35,029 nt of DNA, taken from the NCBI GenBank assembly GCA_024401305.1, contig JAKSLI010000035.1:1-35029 (forward strand), written 5' to 3'. Shown here piece after piece: positions 16,361-24,504 of the stretch. This DNA is from Bacteroidaceae bacterium (GTDB lineage Bacteria > Bacteroidota > Bacteroidia > Bacteroidales > Bacteroidaceae). Position 1 is the first letter of the stretch, and each line of letters opens with the position of its first letter. Under the pieces are notes generated by a model. The model made no database searches. It was not told the DNA's origin and saw only the letters and a program-made list of their open reading frames with translations. Position numbers and translations under genes: made by a program.

Positions 16361-16391
16361 AAAAACTGCACGCTCAGTCAGGGCGTGCAGT
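16359..16391 (-). terminator. Terminator of the pre-crRNA (minus strand), also after cas9
   Basis: ACTGCACGC (16365-16373) and GCGTGCAGT (16383-16391) form a 9-bp stem. On the minus strand it is followed by seven T, making a good rho-independent terminator for RNA coming from the array. On the plus strand, after the cas9 stop at 16360, the T run is absent, so its effect there would be weaker. Confidence 0.8.
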
Positions 16392-16463
16392 TCTATTATC
16401 AGCCATTTTTTGTTACTAAATTTGTTTCTACGCCATTTACGTACAGGTGTTTACACCAACTAT

Positions 16464-16807
16464 GTTGTTAATGACTGGTGTCTGGTACATTTTTGAGAGC
16501 TATTCACAACAGTTCGTGGGTAGGGATGTTTGCGTTTGCGGTTGTTAATGACTGGTGTCTGGTACATTCTTGAGAGCTATTCACAACTGGTTGCGATTTG
16601 TTACCAGTTGACGGAGAGTTGTTAATGACTGGTGTCTGGTACATTTTTGAGAGCTATTCACAACACTTCCGTAACCTTTTCATTGCCAACTTCCTTGTGC
16701 CTGGTACATTTTTGAGAGCTATTCACAACTGTAGATGGTTGCCCAGTGTTCGGGAATTTGTCGCTTATGGCTGATGTTAGATGTATTTTTTGCATGTTAT
16801 TCACAAA
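16464..16807 (-). CRISPR. Type II-C CRISPR array: three full 47-nt repeats, one truncated, one degenerate
   Basis: Full repeats lie at 16464-16510, 16541-16587 and 16618-16664; the second has one base change. They are separated by 30-base spacers at 16511-16540 and 16588-16617. A third spacer (16665-16694) is followed by a repeat lacking its first ~12 plus-strand bases (16695-16729). A ~31-base spacer (16730-16760) leads to a strongly diverged repeat (16761-16807) that keeps mainly TATTCACAA and TTTTTTG. In crRNA orientation (minus strand) the repeat starts GTTGTGAATAGCTCTCAAAA and ends TCATTAACAAC. Pairing with the tracrRNA and the flanking promoter and terminator fix this direction, so the decayed copies are at the leader (5') end. 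Confidence 0.95.
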
Positions 16808-16881
16808 GTACAAAATTACTAAGGGGTTCATTGATAGTTGCTCATATTATGTCTGCAAACGCTATTATGCGAATGCAGTTG

Positions 16882-16910
16882 CAAAGTTATTAAAAAAAAT
16901 GAATATACAA
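16882..16910 (-). promoter_or_regulatory. Array leader promoter
   Basis: Minus strand: TTG (16908-16910), 18 bases, TAACTTTG (16882-16889). The predicted start near 16876 gives an AT-rich leader of ~70 bases before the first degenerate repeat. A second -7-like box (TAATTTTG, 16811-16818) lies just before that repeat. Nothing else is seen in 16911-17081. Confidence 0.7.
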
Positions 16911-17081
16911 CACTTTACAAGCGAAAAAAACATTAAATCTATGTTATATCGCTATTCTCATGGCAGAATCTCGTTGGTATTATCCCGAATTGTCCATGTT
17001 GAACCCAAATAGTCCAGTTCAAAACAAGAAAATTATGTACATTTCATGAAATTCACAATCAGCACCACATATTTTCATGTT

Positions 17082-17117
17082 TTGTCTGGAGAGGAGGGAG
17101 AATGCTGCGTAACTTTG
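17082..17117 (+). promoter_or_regulatory. Probable promoter of the exported protein gene
   Basis: TAACTTTG at 17110-17117 matches the -7 box. The nearest TTG (17082-17084) is 25 bases upstream, a little far. GCTGC...GCAGC around the -7 box is a small palindrome that could be an operator. Confidence 0.5.
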
Positions 17118-17183
17118 CAGCGTAAAAAAATGAAAAAGTTCATCTCAGAAAATAAACAATCAGAAAACTAAAAAGACAAAATT

Positions 17184-17702
17184 ATGAAGAAGCAATTATT
17201 CTCTCTCGCCATGCTTTTATTCACAATGGCACCATGCTCACAAATCAATGCAGATAACCAGAATTCAGATTCTACAATAGTCGAGAATCAGGAACAAGAC
17301 GCTCTACGTTCGTTCGTAAGCAATTTCAGTGATACCTCAGCTTTCGCTTATGTAAAAGTCGGTGATCAGCAGGTACTGCTTGTATCGCAAGAGACTTTCG
17401 GAAATAATGAGAACTCAGATTTGGAAGCTGTCGCAACCTCTATCTTTGCTCTCGACGCAAAGGGCAAGATCGTCAGCCTTGGTTCCATCCGCTCGCAAGG
17501 CACTCTCTACCCTGTATCGCTATCCGACGACAACAAACTCATGGTAGCTGGCCATAGATTCGTAAACATATACAGCATCCGAGGCGAAGTCCCAGACTTA
17601 TATCTTGACACCCATGCCGAGGGCGAAGTCCAAGAAATGGCAGAAATGTTCAAAATCTTCGAGCAAGGAACCCCTATTTTGTTCAATAAGAATCGCCATT
17701 GA
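17184..17702 (+). CDS. Hypothetical exported protein, 172 aa
   Basis: An N-terminal signal peptide (MKKQLFSLAMLLFTMAPCSQ INA) is clear. An MAPCS stretch could be read as a poor lipobox, but a cleaved secretory signal is more likely. The mature part is acidic and seems beta-rich, with YVKVGDQQVLLVSQETF, IFALDAKGKIVSLGSIRSQG and YPVSLSDDNKLMVAGHRFVNIYSI in order, reminiscent of a small repeat of beta strands. I recognise no family. It is a single gene with its own promoter and terminator, between the CRISPR array and the convergent xylan operon. Confidence 0.7.
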   Translation: MKKQLFSLAMLLFTMAPCSQINADNQNSDSTIVENQEQDALRSFVSNFSDTSAFAYVKVGDQQVLLVSQETFGNNENSDLEAVATSIFALDAKGKIVSLGSIRSQGTLYPVSLSDDNKLMVAGHRFVNIYSIRGEVPDLYLDTHAEGEVQEMAEMFKIFEQGTPILFNKNRH

Positions 17703-17761
17703 CACGCATTCTCCACGAGAGTTCAGGAATGCTTGGAAATAGGGCTAGCTGCATAAAAAAT

Positions 17762-17820
17762 GGGAAACGATGCCACTCTGCGTGAAAAAACGCGGAATAG
17801 CATCGTTTCCCTTCTTTTTC
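17762..17820. terminator. Bidirectional terminator between exported-protein gene and xylan operon
   Basis: GGGAAACGATGC...GCATCGTTTCCC with inner GCGT/ACGC is a long stem. On the plus strand it is followed by TTCTTTTTC, on the minus strand by ATTTTTTAT, so it can serve both convergent units. Downstream (17840-17925) are two short AAGGAAA/TTTCCTT hairpins of unknown meaning. Confidence 0.85.
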
Positions 17821-17943
17821 CCGACATCGTTTTTGACCCGAGGAAAACTTTCCTTCCTATGAAAGGAAACCTTTCCCACCGTGGATGACACCTTTCCTTG
17901 CTATAGAAGGAAAGGCGAGTCCTTGCAGTTTAACGATTTTAGT

Positions 17944-18969
17944 TTATCCTTCGATAGTCTGGATAGTGCCGTCTTCGTTGTAGTGGAGTTCAGCAACCTT
18001 GAGTGAACGGAGACTGTTTACACCGCCTGAAGGTGCTGAGTCGTGGTGGAAGAGATACCACTTGCCCTTGAACTCTACGATAGAGTGGTGGGTAGTCCAA
18101 CCAGCCTTAACAGGAGTGAGGACAACGCCCTGGTAAGTGAAAGGTCCGTAAGGATTGTCACCGATAGCGTAGCAGATCATGTGAGTATCACCTGTAGAGT
18201 ATGAGAAGTAGTACTTTCCGTTGTACTTATGGCACCAAGAAGCTTCGAAGAAACGGTGTGGATCGTCAGCCTTGAGTGGCTTGCCATCTTCGCCAAGGAT
18301 GATTACTGGCTTTGGCTCTTCTGCGAAATGGAGCATGTCAGGAGCAAGGCGAGCAACGCGTGATGGGAGAGCGTCAACCTCAGACTTCTTTGCAGGTGTG
18401 ATGCCTTCTGTGTCACCTGGAGGAGGACATGCAGGACCTACTTCGTTGAATGCCATCTTATTGTCCTTGTACCACTGAAGCTGACCGCCCCAGATACCGC
18501 CAAGGTAGAAGTAATACTCGTTGTCGTCGTCCTTGAGAACTGCATAGTCGATAGAGTATGAGCCGTGCATTGGGTCGTTGAGAGGCTTGAAAGGACCTTC
18601 CGGTGAATCTGCAATGGCAACACCAGTGCGGAAGATCTCTGTCTTGTCCTTTGCTGGGAAGTACATGTAGTACTTGCCGTCCTTCTCCTGAACATCATTG
18701 TCCCAAAGCTGGTGGCTAGCCCAAGGAATATCCTTGAGATCGAGAATACAACCGTGGTCAACGAGTTCCTTCTCGCCGCGGCAAACTGCCTCGAGGTCGT
18801 CTGTAGAGAATACGTGGTAGTCCTTCATCTCATACTCAGCGCCGCTGTCGTCGTCACCAACGCCTGCGTCCCAGTCGTGAGATGGGTAGATATAAAGTCT
18901 GTCGTTCCAAACGTGAACAGATGGGTCAGCCATATAGTCGTGTGGCCAAAGATAGAATTTTCCTTCCAT
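17944..18969 (-). CDS. xynB: Glycoside hydrolase family 43, probable cytoplasmic beta-xylosidase/arabinofuranosidase (XynB-like)
   Basis: The 341-residue single-domain five-bladed GH43 protein has no signal peptide. The three catalytic acids appear in the expected contexts: general base D15 in MADPSVHVW, pKa-modulating D141 in SIDYAVL, and general acid E242 in RFFEASW, with YNGKYYFSYSTGD after it. The family removes xylose or arabinose from xylo-oligosaccharide ends. A cytoplasmic location and a place downstream of a GH10 xylanase and a GPH symporter match the xynD-xynA-xynB order described in Prevotella bryantii, from which the symbol is taken. A -7-like box (TACCTTTG, 19083-19090, minus strand) in the preceding gap may add an internal promoter. 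The exact substrate is inferred. Confidence 0.88.
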   Translation of the reverse strand: MEGKFYLWPHDYMADPSVHVWNDRLYIYPSHDWDAGVGDDDSGAEYEMKDYHVFSTDDLEAVCRGEKELVDHGCILDLKDIPWASHQLWDNDVQEKDGKYYMYFPAKDKTEIFRTGVAIADSPEGPFKPLNDPMHGSYSIDYAVLKDDDNEYYFYLGGIWGGQLQWYKDNKMAFNEVGPACPPPGDTEGITPAKKSEVDALPSRVARLAPDMLHFAEEPKPVIILGEDGKPLKADDPHRFFEASWCHKYNGKYYFSYSTGDTHMICYAIGDNPYGPFTYQGVVLTPVKAGWTTHHSIVEFKGKWYLFHHDSAPSGGVNSLRSLKVAELHYNEDGTIQTIEG

Positions 18970-18970
18970 A

Positions 18971-19134
18971 AAGCCCCCCTCTAACTCCCCCCCTAATGGG
19001 GGAGGACCTTAATTAGATTTGCTAATGAGGGGAAAAGGTCTAATTGGTTAATAATTAATTATAGTAATAGGGAACTACCTCACAAAGGTAATTGTAATCC
19101 CCCTCCCATAAGGGGGAGGGATGGGGTGGGGCTT
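18971..19134. repeat. Inverted pair of C-rich/G-rich palindromes between xynA and xynB
   Basis: AAGCCCCCCTCTAACTCCCC (from 18971, with GGGGGAGG soon after) faces GGGGGAGGGATGGGGTGGGG CTT (to 19134). Together they can fold the whole intergenic region into one hairpin. One end touches the xynA stop codon (19133-19135) and the other lies two bases from the xynB ATG. Confidence 0.8.
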
Positions 19135-20266
19135 AGAACTTGAACTTTCCTTCGCGGTCGAATGGAAGCGGATAGTCTGTGCGTCCAGGGATAGGGAAGT
19201 CGTTCTTCCATGAAGAAGCGTCGGTGATGCCCCAGAATGTTACGCGCTTAACATTCTTTGAATACTTGTTGATGATAGCGAAGAGCTGCTTGAAACGCTT
19301 CTGCCAAGGCTTGAGCTGTTCTGCAGTGATGCCGTTCTTGTAAGGGTCTTTCTCCGGAGTGTACTGGAAGCGAGTTGATACATCGGCACCTGTGTAAGGG
19401 TTAGGGAGGATGGACATGTCAGTCTCTGTGAGCTGAACATCAACGCCAGCCTCAATGAATGCCTTGAGAGACTTCTCGTATTCCTTGAAATCAGGGAAGT
19501 CCATGCCGATATGTGTCTGTAAACCAACAGCATCGATGCGGATGCCCTTGCTCTTGAGACGCTGGATGAGCTTTACAACAGTGGCACGCTTGCCAGGAGC
19601 CGACATTGAATAGTCGTTGTAATAAAGCTCTGTGTTTGGGTCTGCTTCCTGAGCGCACTGGAAAGCCCAGTCGATGAACTCCTCACCCATGATCTTGTAG
19701 AAATCGCTCTTGCGGTAAGAACCATCGTCTTCGATAGCCTCGTTTACTACATCATAGCCCTTGATCTTGCCACGGAAGTGACCGTAAACAGTGTTGATGT
19801 AAGTACGCATGTTCTCCTTAAGCTGTTCCTTGCTAACGAGACTTCCGTCTTCGTTGTGGCAAATCCAGCGAGCACACTGTGAGTGCCAGATTGGAGCGTG
19901 AGCGATGATTGTGAGGTTATGCTTCTGTGCATACGCTACAAACTGGTCTGCAAGTACGAAATCGAAGACGCCCTTCTTAGGGGAAATAACTTCAGACTTC
20001 ATGCAGTTTTCTGCTGTTACGCAGTTGAATTCGTTTGGTACGACACCAAGTTCAACCTTCATCTGCTCGCGATTGCCAACAAGCTTGTAGCTTGGGTCAT
20101 CTATTTTATGCTCAGAAAGTCCGAGGTCAGCTGCCACTACCCACTGGTTGACCGTAGCGCCGATGAGAATGTTCTCAGCAGGAATGAGTTTGCGGAGTTG
20201 CATGTCCTTCTGGGCACTAACGCCAAGTGAGCAAAGCAAAGCCGCGGTTAATAGTATCTTTTTCAT
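19133..20266 (-). CDS. xynA: GH10 endo-beta-1,4-xylanase, exported
   Basis: The signal peptide MKKILLTAALLCSLGVSAQ is followed by a GH10 TIM barrel filling the rest of the 377 residues. The acid/base is E176 in YDVVNEAIED, the nucleophile E281 in VQLTETDMS. Other family marks are HAPIWHSQ, YYNDYS, GLQTHIGMD and the C-terminal FWGITDASSW. The enzyme cuts internal xylosyl bonds of xylan. No carbohydrate-binding module is present. The gene sits between the GPH symporter (50 bases upstream) and the GH43, all on one strand. The stop codon abuts a palindromic repeat. Confidence 0.95.
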   Translation of the reverse strand: MKKILLTAALLCSLGVSAQKDMQLRKLIPAENILIGATVNQWVVAADLGLSEHKIDDPSYKLVGNREQMKVELGVVPNEFNCVTAENCMKSEVISPKKGVFDFVLADQFVAYAQKHNLTIIAHAPIWHSQCARWICHNEDGSLVSKEQLKENMRTYINTVYGHFRGKIKGYDVVNEAIEDDGSYRKSDFYKIMGEEFIDWAFQCAQEADPNTELYYNDYSMSAPGKRATVVKLIQRLKSKGIRIDAVGLQTHIGMDFPDFKEYEKSLKAFIEAGVDVQLTETDMSILPNPYTGADVSTRFQYTPEKDPYKNGITAEQLKPWQKRFKQLFAIINKYSKNVKRVTFWGITDASSWKNDFPIPGRTDYPLPFDREGKFKF

Positions 20267-20285
20267 TATTAGGTTGGGTTATAAA

Positions 20286-20305
20286 CCCTCCCAAGAATGG
20301 GAGGG
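20286..20305. repeat. CCCTCCC/GGGAGGG palindrome between symporter and xylanase genes
   Basis: CCCTCCC-AAGAAT-GGGAGGG is a 7-bp stem, a minimal form of the palindromes seen elsewhere. It lies just upstream of the xynA start. Confidence 0.6.
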
Positions 20306-20316
20306 AATAATCTTAT

Positions 20317-21708
20317 TTACTTGTTGCGAGCTTCGATTTCCCTGTTCATTTCGTCAAGCTTCTCGTCAGTGAGTGGATACTTGTAGATGAGGAAACCTAC
20401 AACGATGAGAAGGATAGCAGGAATGATAGTTGTGAACCAAAGGATAGCGTTCTGAACTGTTGCAGAATAATCTGCCAGATTCATGTAGTATGCGTTTACA
20501 GGACCGCTGATGAATGATGCGAGGAATACGACAATGAAGATTCCAATCATCAACTGCAAGCACTTGTTTGCCTTGAACTCGGCAAACATCTCGCCGTAGG
20601 TAACAGGCTTCTCAGGAGTAGTGGCAATATTCTCCTTGCAGCTCTTGAAACAATAGAACAGAAGACCAAGACCTACAATTGCAAACAGCGATGTTACCGA
20701 GAACCAAGCGTATGGGTCGGTCTCGAGTGCAGAAGACTCGCTTGAGAGGTCAAAACCAATCATACCCATTACGAGCGGAGTAATCCATCCTGCGATAGAG
20801 AAACCAGCCTTGAAGGCAACACCAGCCAAAGCGTTTACAGTAGCTGCTGGACGGTTGCCTGTGCGGTACTCAGCCTCTGTGATTACCTCAGGAACGAGCG
20901 CCCACATGAGTGAACCTACGAGCAAGCCGACGCCTGTCATCACCTTGGCAGTCTGTACTAAAGTCTTGCAATCAGCCACATTTGCTACGTTAGGAACGAT
21001 GTAAAGGATAGCAAAACCAATGAAACCAATGGCAAGAAGTGTGTAGTAAAGCCCTTTCTTACCCAATTTGCTCTTAAGGAATGGAAGCGAAGGAAGGATT
21101 ATGAACGCCGGGATTGTACCGATAGCCATGAACAACGCCTGATCCCAGTTGATGCTTGCGCCTGCAAAAACAGCCAAGCCGATTGGGAAACCTGCCTGAA
21201 CAATGATCTGACCGATGTTGGCGCATACCATACGAGTGGAAGTAAGCTTGAGAACCTCGTCGTTGTCACGAGTCATACTTGCCATGATAGAGCCGTACGG
21301 GATGTTTACCACGGAGTAGATCATGCTTAATAAACCATAGCTTACTACAGCATAACCCATCTTGGCACCTTCTGACCACGCAGCCACCTGAGGAAGCATG
21401 AGTAAGCATGCCGCAATTGTCAAAGGAATACCACCATAAAGGAGGTAAGAGCGGTATTTTCCGAACTTAGGATTGTTGTTGTCGATGTAGCGACCTACCA
21501 CAGGTGACCAAATACAGTCGAGGAGTCGTACCACGAGGATAAGTGTGCCAACGAATTCAGGGCTGATTTTCAATACTGTTGTCATGTACAGCATCATGTA
21601 AACAGCCACTGTCTGGAAGATGAGGTTCTGTGCTAGGTCACCAGAACCGTAGCCGATGCGCTGCATCCAGCTAAGCTTGTAAAAGCCATTGTTTTGTGAA
21701 GTTTCCAT
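20317..21708 (-). CDS. xynD: GPH-family sugar/cation symporter (MFS_2), probable xylo-oligosaccharide importer
   Basis: The 463-residue protein has twelve predicted membrane segments and glycoside-pentoside-hexuronide family features: an N-terminal RIGYGSGDLAQNLIFQTVAV YMMLYMTTVL, then IWSPVVGRYIDNNNPKFGKYR (the conserved D..N...GK.R loop), and NIPYGSIMASMTRD in loop 4-5. These carriers import glycosides with Na+ or H+. Position directly upstream of GH10 and GH43 genes matches XynD of Prevotella bryantii, hence the symbol. Ion choice cannot be told, although a Na+ pump (nqr) lies next door. Confidence 0.88.
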   Translation of the reverse strand: METSQNNGFYKLSWMQRIGYGSGDLAQNLIFQTVAVYMMLYMTTVLKISPEFVGTLILVVRLLDCIWSPVVGRYIDNNNPKFGKYRSYLLYGGIPLTIAACLLMLPQVAAWSEGAKMGYAVVSYGLLSMIYSVVNIPYGSIMASMTRDNDEVLKLTSTRMVCANIGQIIVQAGFPIGLAVFAGASINWDQALFMAIGTIPAFIILPSLPFLKSKLGKKGLYYTLLAIGFIGFAILYIVPNVANVADCKTLVQTAKVMTGVGLLVGSLMWALVPEVITEAEYRTGNRPAATVNALAGVAFKAGFSIAGWITPLVMGMIGFDLSSESSALETDPYAWFSVTSLFAIVGLGLLFYCFKSCKENIATTPEKPVTYGEMFAEFKANKCLQLMIGIFIVVFLASFISGPVNAYYMNLADYSATVQNAILWFTTIIPAILLIVVGFLIYKYPLTDEKLDEMNREIEARNK

Positions 21709-21750
21709 TATGGTTAATAGTTTTTAGTTTTATTATTTCTTGGTTAATGG

Positions 21751-22959
21751 TTATTTTTTAATTGCTTCTGCAGCCATCTTACCCATCAATTCGTAGCCAG
21801 CAGGATTGAGGTGAAGCCAGTCGTCGCTGTACTTCTGCATAAGCTTTGCTGGGTCTTGTGGGTCTTTAACAGCAGCATCAAAGTCGATTACACCGTCAGC
21901 AACCTTCTGAGTGCGAATCCATTCGTTGACAGTCTGGCGAGCAGCCTCGTGGAAGAAAGTGTAATAGCCATTGCCCTTGAAAGGACAGATTGTTGCGATA
22001 TAAACCTTCATGCCAGCAGCGTGAGCCTTGTCAGTCATGGTCTTGTATGCTTCGATGAGCTCGTTTGCCCTAACGATACTGTTGTCCTTTTCGCTGTTTT
22101 CTCTTGCACCGCCAATGTCGTTTACGCCTTCGTAGATGATGAGAGTCTTTGCTGCAGTCTGAGCAAGAACATCGCGATCGAAGCGAACGAGAGCAGGCTG
22201 ACTAAGACCGCCGCGAAGAACAGCATTGCCGCCGATACCCTGATTAAGCACGCCAACCTTTCCTTCAAGAGCTTCTGCCATGCGGTCTGTCCAGCGGTTC
22301 TGGAGGTTTGTTGTTGTACCGCGACCATCTGTGATGCTATTGCCAAGGGCTACTACAACAGGAGTTTCCTTTGGTGCCATGACATCAAGCGATGCGATGT
22401 TGTACCAGTGGTCGAGACGCTCTGCAGATTCTACGCCGAAGTCTGACTTTGGCTTTGCCTCGCCTTCAATGATATAAGAAGTTGTGCGAGAACCGCGATG
22501 TGAAGTTGCGTGTTCCGGAGTCTGGTTTCCGTAAGAAATGGTAACTGTAAGGCGCTGAAGTGGCTTGAGATTGTACTTGATATTGTCAGAATAAACATCC
22601 TTGCCAGCCTCTATCTTCACGCTGCGCTTGCCGTTGAACGTAAGATATTTGGCAGTCTTTACATCAATGTCGTAGAGGTCTTTTGTGTCTGCAATATAGA
22701 CAGACTTGATCTCTACAGCCTCGTTTCCGAAGACATTGCTGAACTGCATACGCATCAAATCGCCACCGATTGAAACATGGATTATTTCACGAACGGCACG
22801 ATTAGATAGGCTCTTCTTTGGCATGTCGCTTGGTCCTGTGTATTCAACAGATGTTGCCCAAGTGCCAGTCCACTGCATGTCCTGTGCATTATTCTCCTGA
22901 GCGTTTGCTGAGAGAATGCCCAGAATTGATGCAAGAAATAGGCTACATAGTTTTTTCAT
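21751..22959 (-). CDS. SGNH/GDSL hydrolase, exported, probable xylan esterase
   Basis: A signal peptide (MKKLCSLFLASILGILSANA) is followed by an N-terminal beta domain (~30-195) and an SGNH hydrolase domain. Block I is ALGNSITDG (Ser208), block II NQGIGGNAVL, block III YEGVNDIGG (Asn280) and block V DDWLHLNPAGY (Asp380 and His383), so the catalytic set is complete. The 402-residue length fits two-domain GDSL esterases of this class. As the first gene of the xylan operon it probably removes acetyl or related ester groups from xylan. It resembles by position the acylhydrolase-type gene reported in the Prevotella bryantii xyn cluster. Exact substrate uncertain. Confidence 0.88.
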   Translation of the reverse strand: MKKLCSLFLASILGILSANAQENNAQDMQWTGTWATSVEYTGPSDMPKKSLSNRAVREIIHVSIGGDLMRMQFSNVFGNEAVEIKSVYIADTKDLYDIDVKTAKYLTFNGKRSVKIEAGKDVYSDNIKYNLKPLQRLTVTISYGNQTPEHATSHRGSRTTSYIIEGEAKPKSDFGVESAERLDHWYNIASLDVMAPKETPVVVALGNSITDGRGTTTNLQNRWTDRMAEALEGKVGVLNQGIGGNAVLRGGLSQPALVRFDRDVLAQTAAKTLIIYEGVNDIGGARENSEKDNSIVRANELIEAYKTMTDKAHAAGMKVYIATICPFKGNGYYTFFHEAARQTVNEWIRTQKVADGVIDFDAAVKDPQDPAKLMQKYSDDWLHLNPAGYELMGKMAAEAIKK

Positions 22960-23039
22960 ATTGGTCTTTTTTGTTAGTTTTTTAGGATTAGGTTTCGTAT
23001 ATTTGTAATTGGCATGAATTTTAACATGATATTTGTGCG

Positions 23040-23072
23040 CAAAGTTAACAAAAAAATGAAGTAAATGCGCAA
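23040..23072 (-). promoter_or_regulatory. Promoter of the xylan operon
   Basis: Minus strand: TTG (23070-23072), 22 bases, TAACTTTG (23040-23047). The predicted leader is ~75 bases. No clear operator was seen. Confidence 0.6.
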
Positions 23073-23152
23073 TAAAATCTTTGATTTTGAAACAAATGTA
23101 TCAAAAACAAAGGTTTTGGTAGTTATTTTAGCCAATTCTAGTACTTAAAAAA

Positions 23153-23189
23153 CAAAAAAAGACCTGCACAATTGCTGTGCAAGTCTTTT
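23153..23189 (-). terminator. Terminator of the nqr operon
   Basis: AAAAGACTTGCACA and TGTGCAGGTCTTTT (minus strand, 23157-23189) form a 14-bp stem with one mismatch and a 5-base loop, followed by a long T run. It lies 22 bases after the nqrF stop. Confidence 0.9.
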
Positions 23190-23210
23190 CTTTTTATGTG
23201 TTAACTCCCA

Positions 23211-24488
23211 TTAACCACCGAAGTTGTCGAAGCGAATCATTTCGTCTTCTACACCGAGAGAGTGGAGGAGGTCGAGAACTGTCTTAGCCATCATTGGAGG
23301 TCCACAGAGGTAGTACTCACAATCTTCTGGAGCTTCGTGCTGCTTGAGGTAAGTGTCACCCATAACAGGAGCTACGAAACCTGGAGTGTACTTGATTCCA
23401 GCTGCATCAGCCTTTGGATCTGGACGGTCGAGGGCAAGATGGAAGTGGAAGTTAGGGAAGTCCTTCTCAAGCTGGAGGAAGTCATCAAGGAATGGGATTT
23501 CCTCGAGAGCGCGTGCACCATAGAAGTAGTGCATTGGACGCTGACGATCTTCTGGGTTGATACCGTTACCCTTGAGCATGTGCATGATCTGAGCGCGGAG
23601 AGGAGCCATACCGGCACCACCACCAACCCAAATCATCTCACGGCCTGAACCGTACTGAGGACGGAACTCACCGAAAGGACCTGACATGATAACCTTATCA
23701 CCTGGCTTGAGGTTGAAGATGTAAGAAGAAGCGATACCTGGGTTTACATCCATGAAGCCTGGACCCTGATCCTTTGGCTTGAAAGGAGGAGTTGCGATAC
23801 GCACATTAAGAGTGATGATATCGCCCTCGTCAGGGTAGTTAGCCATAGAGTAAGCACGGATTGTAGGAGCTGGGTTAGAGCAGTGGAGGTCGAAGAGACC
23901 GAACTTCTCCCAAGCAGGAATATAAGTCTCACCGATGAGATCACGGTCGAAGTCCTTATAGTCAAGTTCGAATGCAGGGATGCGAATCTGTGCGTAAGAA
24001 CCTGGTTCGAAGTTCATGTGCTCGCCTGGAGGGAGAGCCACCTTGTACTCCTTGATGAATGTAGCAACATTGCGGTTGCCGATAACTGTACATTCCCATT
24101 CCTTAACGCCCATGATAGACTCGTCAACATGAATCTTCATGTCGCTCTTAACCTTGCACTGGCAACCGAGACGCCAGCCTGCCTTCTGCTCCTTGCGAGA
24201 GAAGTGAGGCTTCTCTGAGTCGAGGATTTCGCCACCGCCTTCGAGTACCTGTACCTTACACTGTCCGCAGCTTGCCTTACCACCACAAGCAGATGGAAGG
24301 AAGATGCCATCCTCGTTCAATGTGGCCATGAGTGAAGCACCCTGTGGCACATTGATAGTTTGTTCGCCGTTGATCTCGATGTTCACATTGCCGCTTGGAG
24401 AGAGGAACTTCTTAGCAGTAAGAAGAATCACTACAAGCAGAATGATTACAACGAGGAATACGACAATACTTGATATAATAAAGTTCAT
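23211..24488 (-). CDS. nqrF: Na+-translocating NADH:quinone reductase subunit F
   Basis: NqrF takes electrons from NADH into the sodium pump. One N-terminal membrane helix (~4-28) is followed by a plant-type 2Fe-2S domain with C68, C74, C77 and C109 in CGGKASCGQC...LGC. An FAD domain follows (RAYSMANYPDE) and an NADH domain (GGGAGMAPLRAQ, and YLCGPPMM near the end). Length 425 is usual for Bacteroidetes. It is the last gene of a six-gene operon; the gap after nqrE is 16 bases. Confidence 0.97.
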   Translation of the reverse strand: MNFIISSIVVFLVVIILLVVILLTAKKFLSPSGNVNIEINGEQTINVPQGASLMATLNEDGIFLPSACGGKASCGQCKVQVLEGGGEILDSEKPHFSRKEQKAGWRLGCQCKVKSDMKIHVDESIMGVKEWECTVIGNRNVATFIKEYKVALPPGEHMNFEPGSYAQIRIPAFELDYKDFDRDLIGETYIPAWEKFGLFDLHCSNPAPTIRAYSMANYPDEGDIITLNVRIATPPFKPKDQGPGFMDVNPGIASSYIFNLKPGDKVIMSGPFGEFRPQYGSGREMIWVGGGAGMAPLRAQIMHMLKGNGINPEDRQRPMHYFYGARALEEIPFLDDFLQLEKDFPNFHFHLALDRPDPKADAAGIKYTPGFVAPVMGDTYLKQHEAPEDCEYYLCGPPMMAKTVLDLLHSLGVEDEMIRFDNFGG

Positions 24489-24504
24489 AATATATTTCCT
24501 CTAA

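Noticed and set aside
16746-17012. An 88-codon plus-strand reading frame right of the CRISPR array
   Set aside because: It starts inside a spacer, covers the degenerate repeat and the array leader promoter, and has no family-like sequence.
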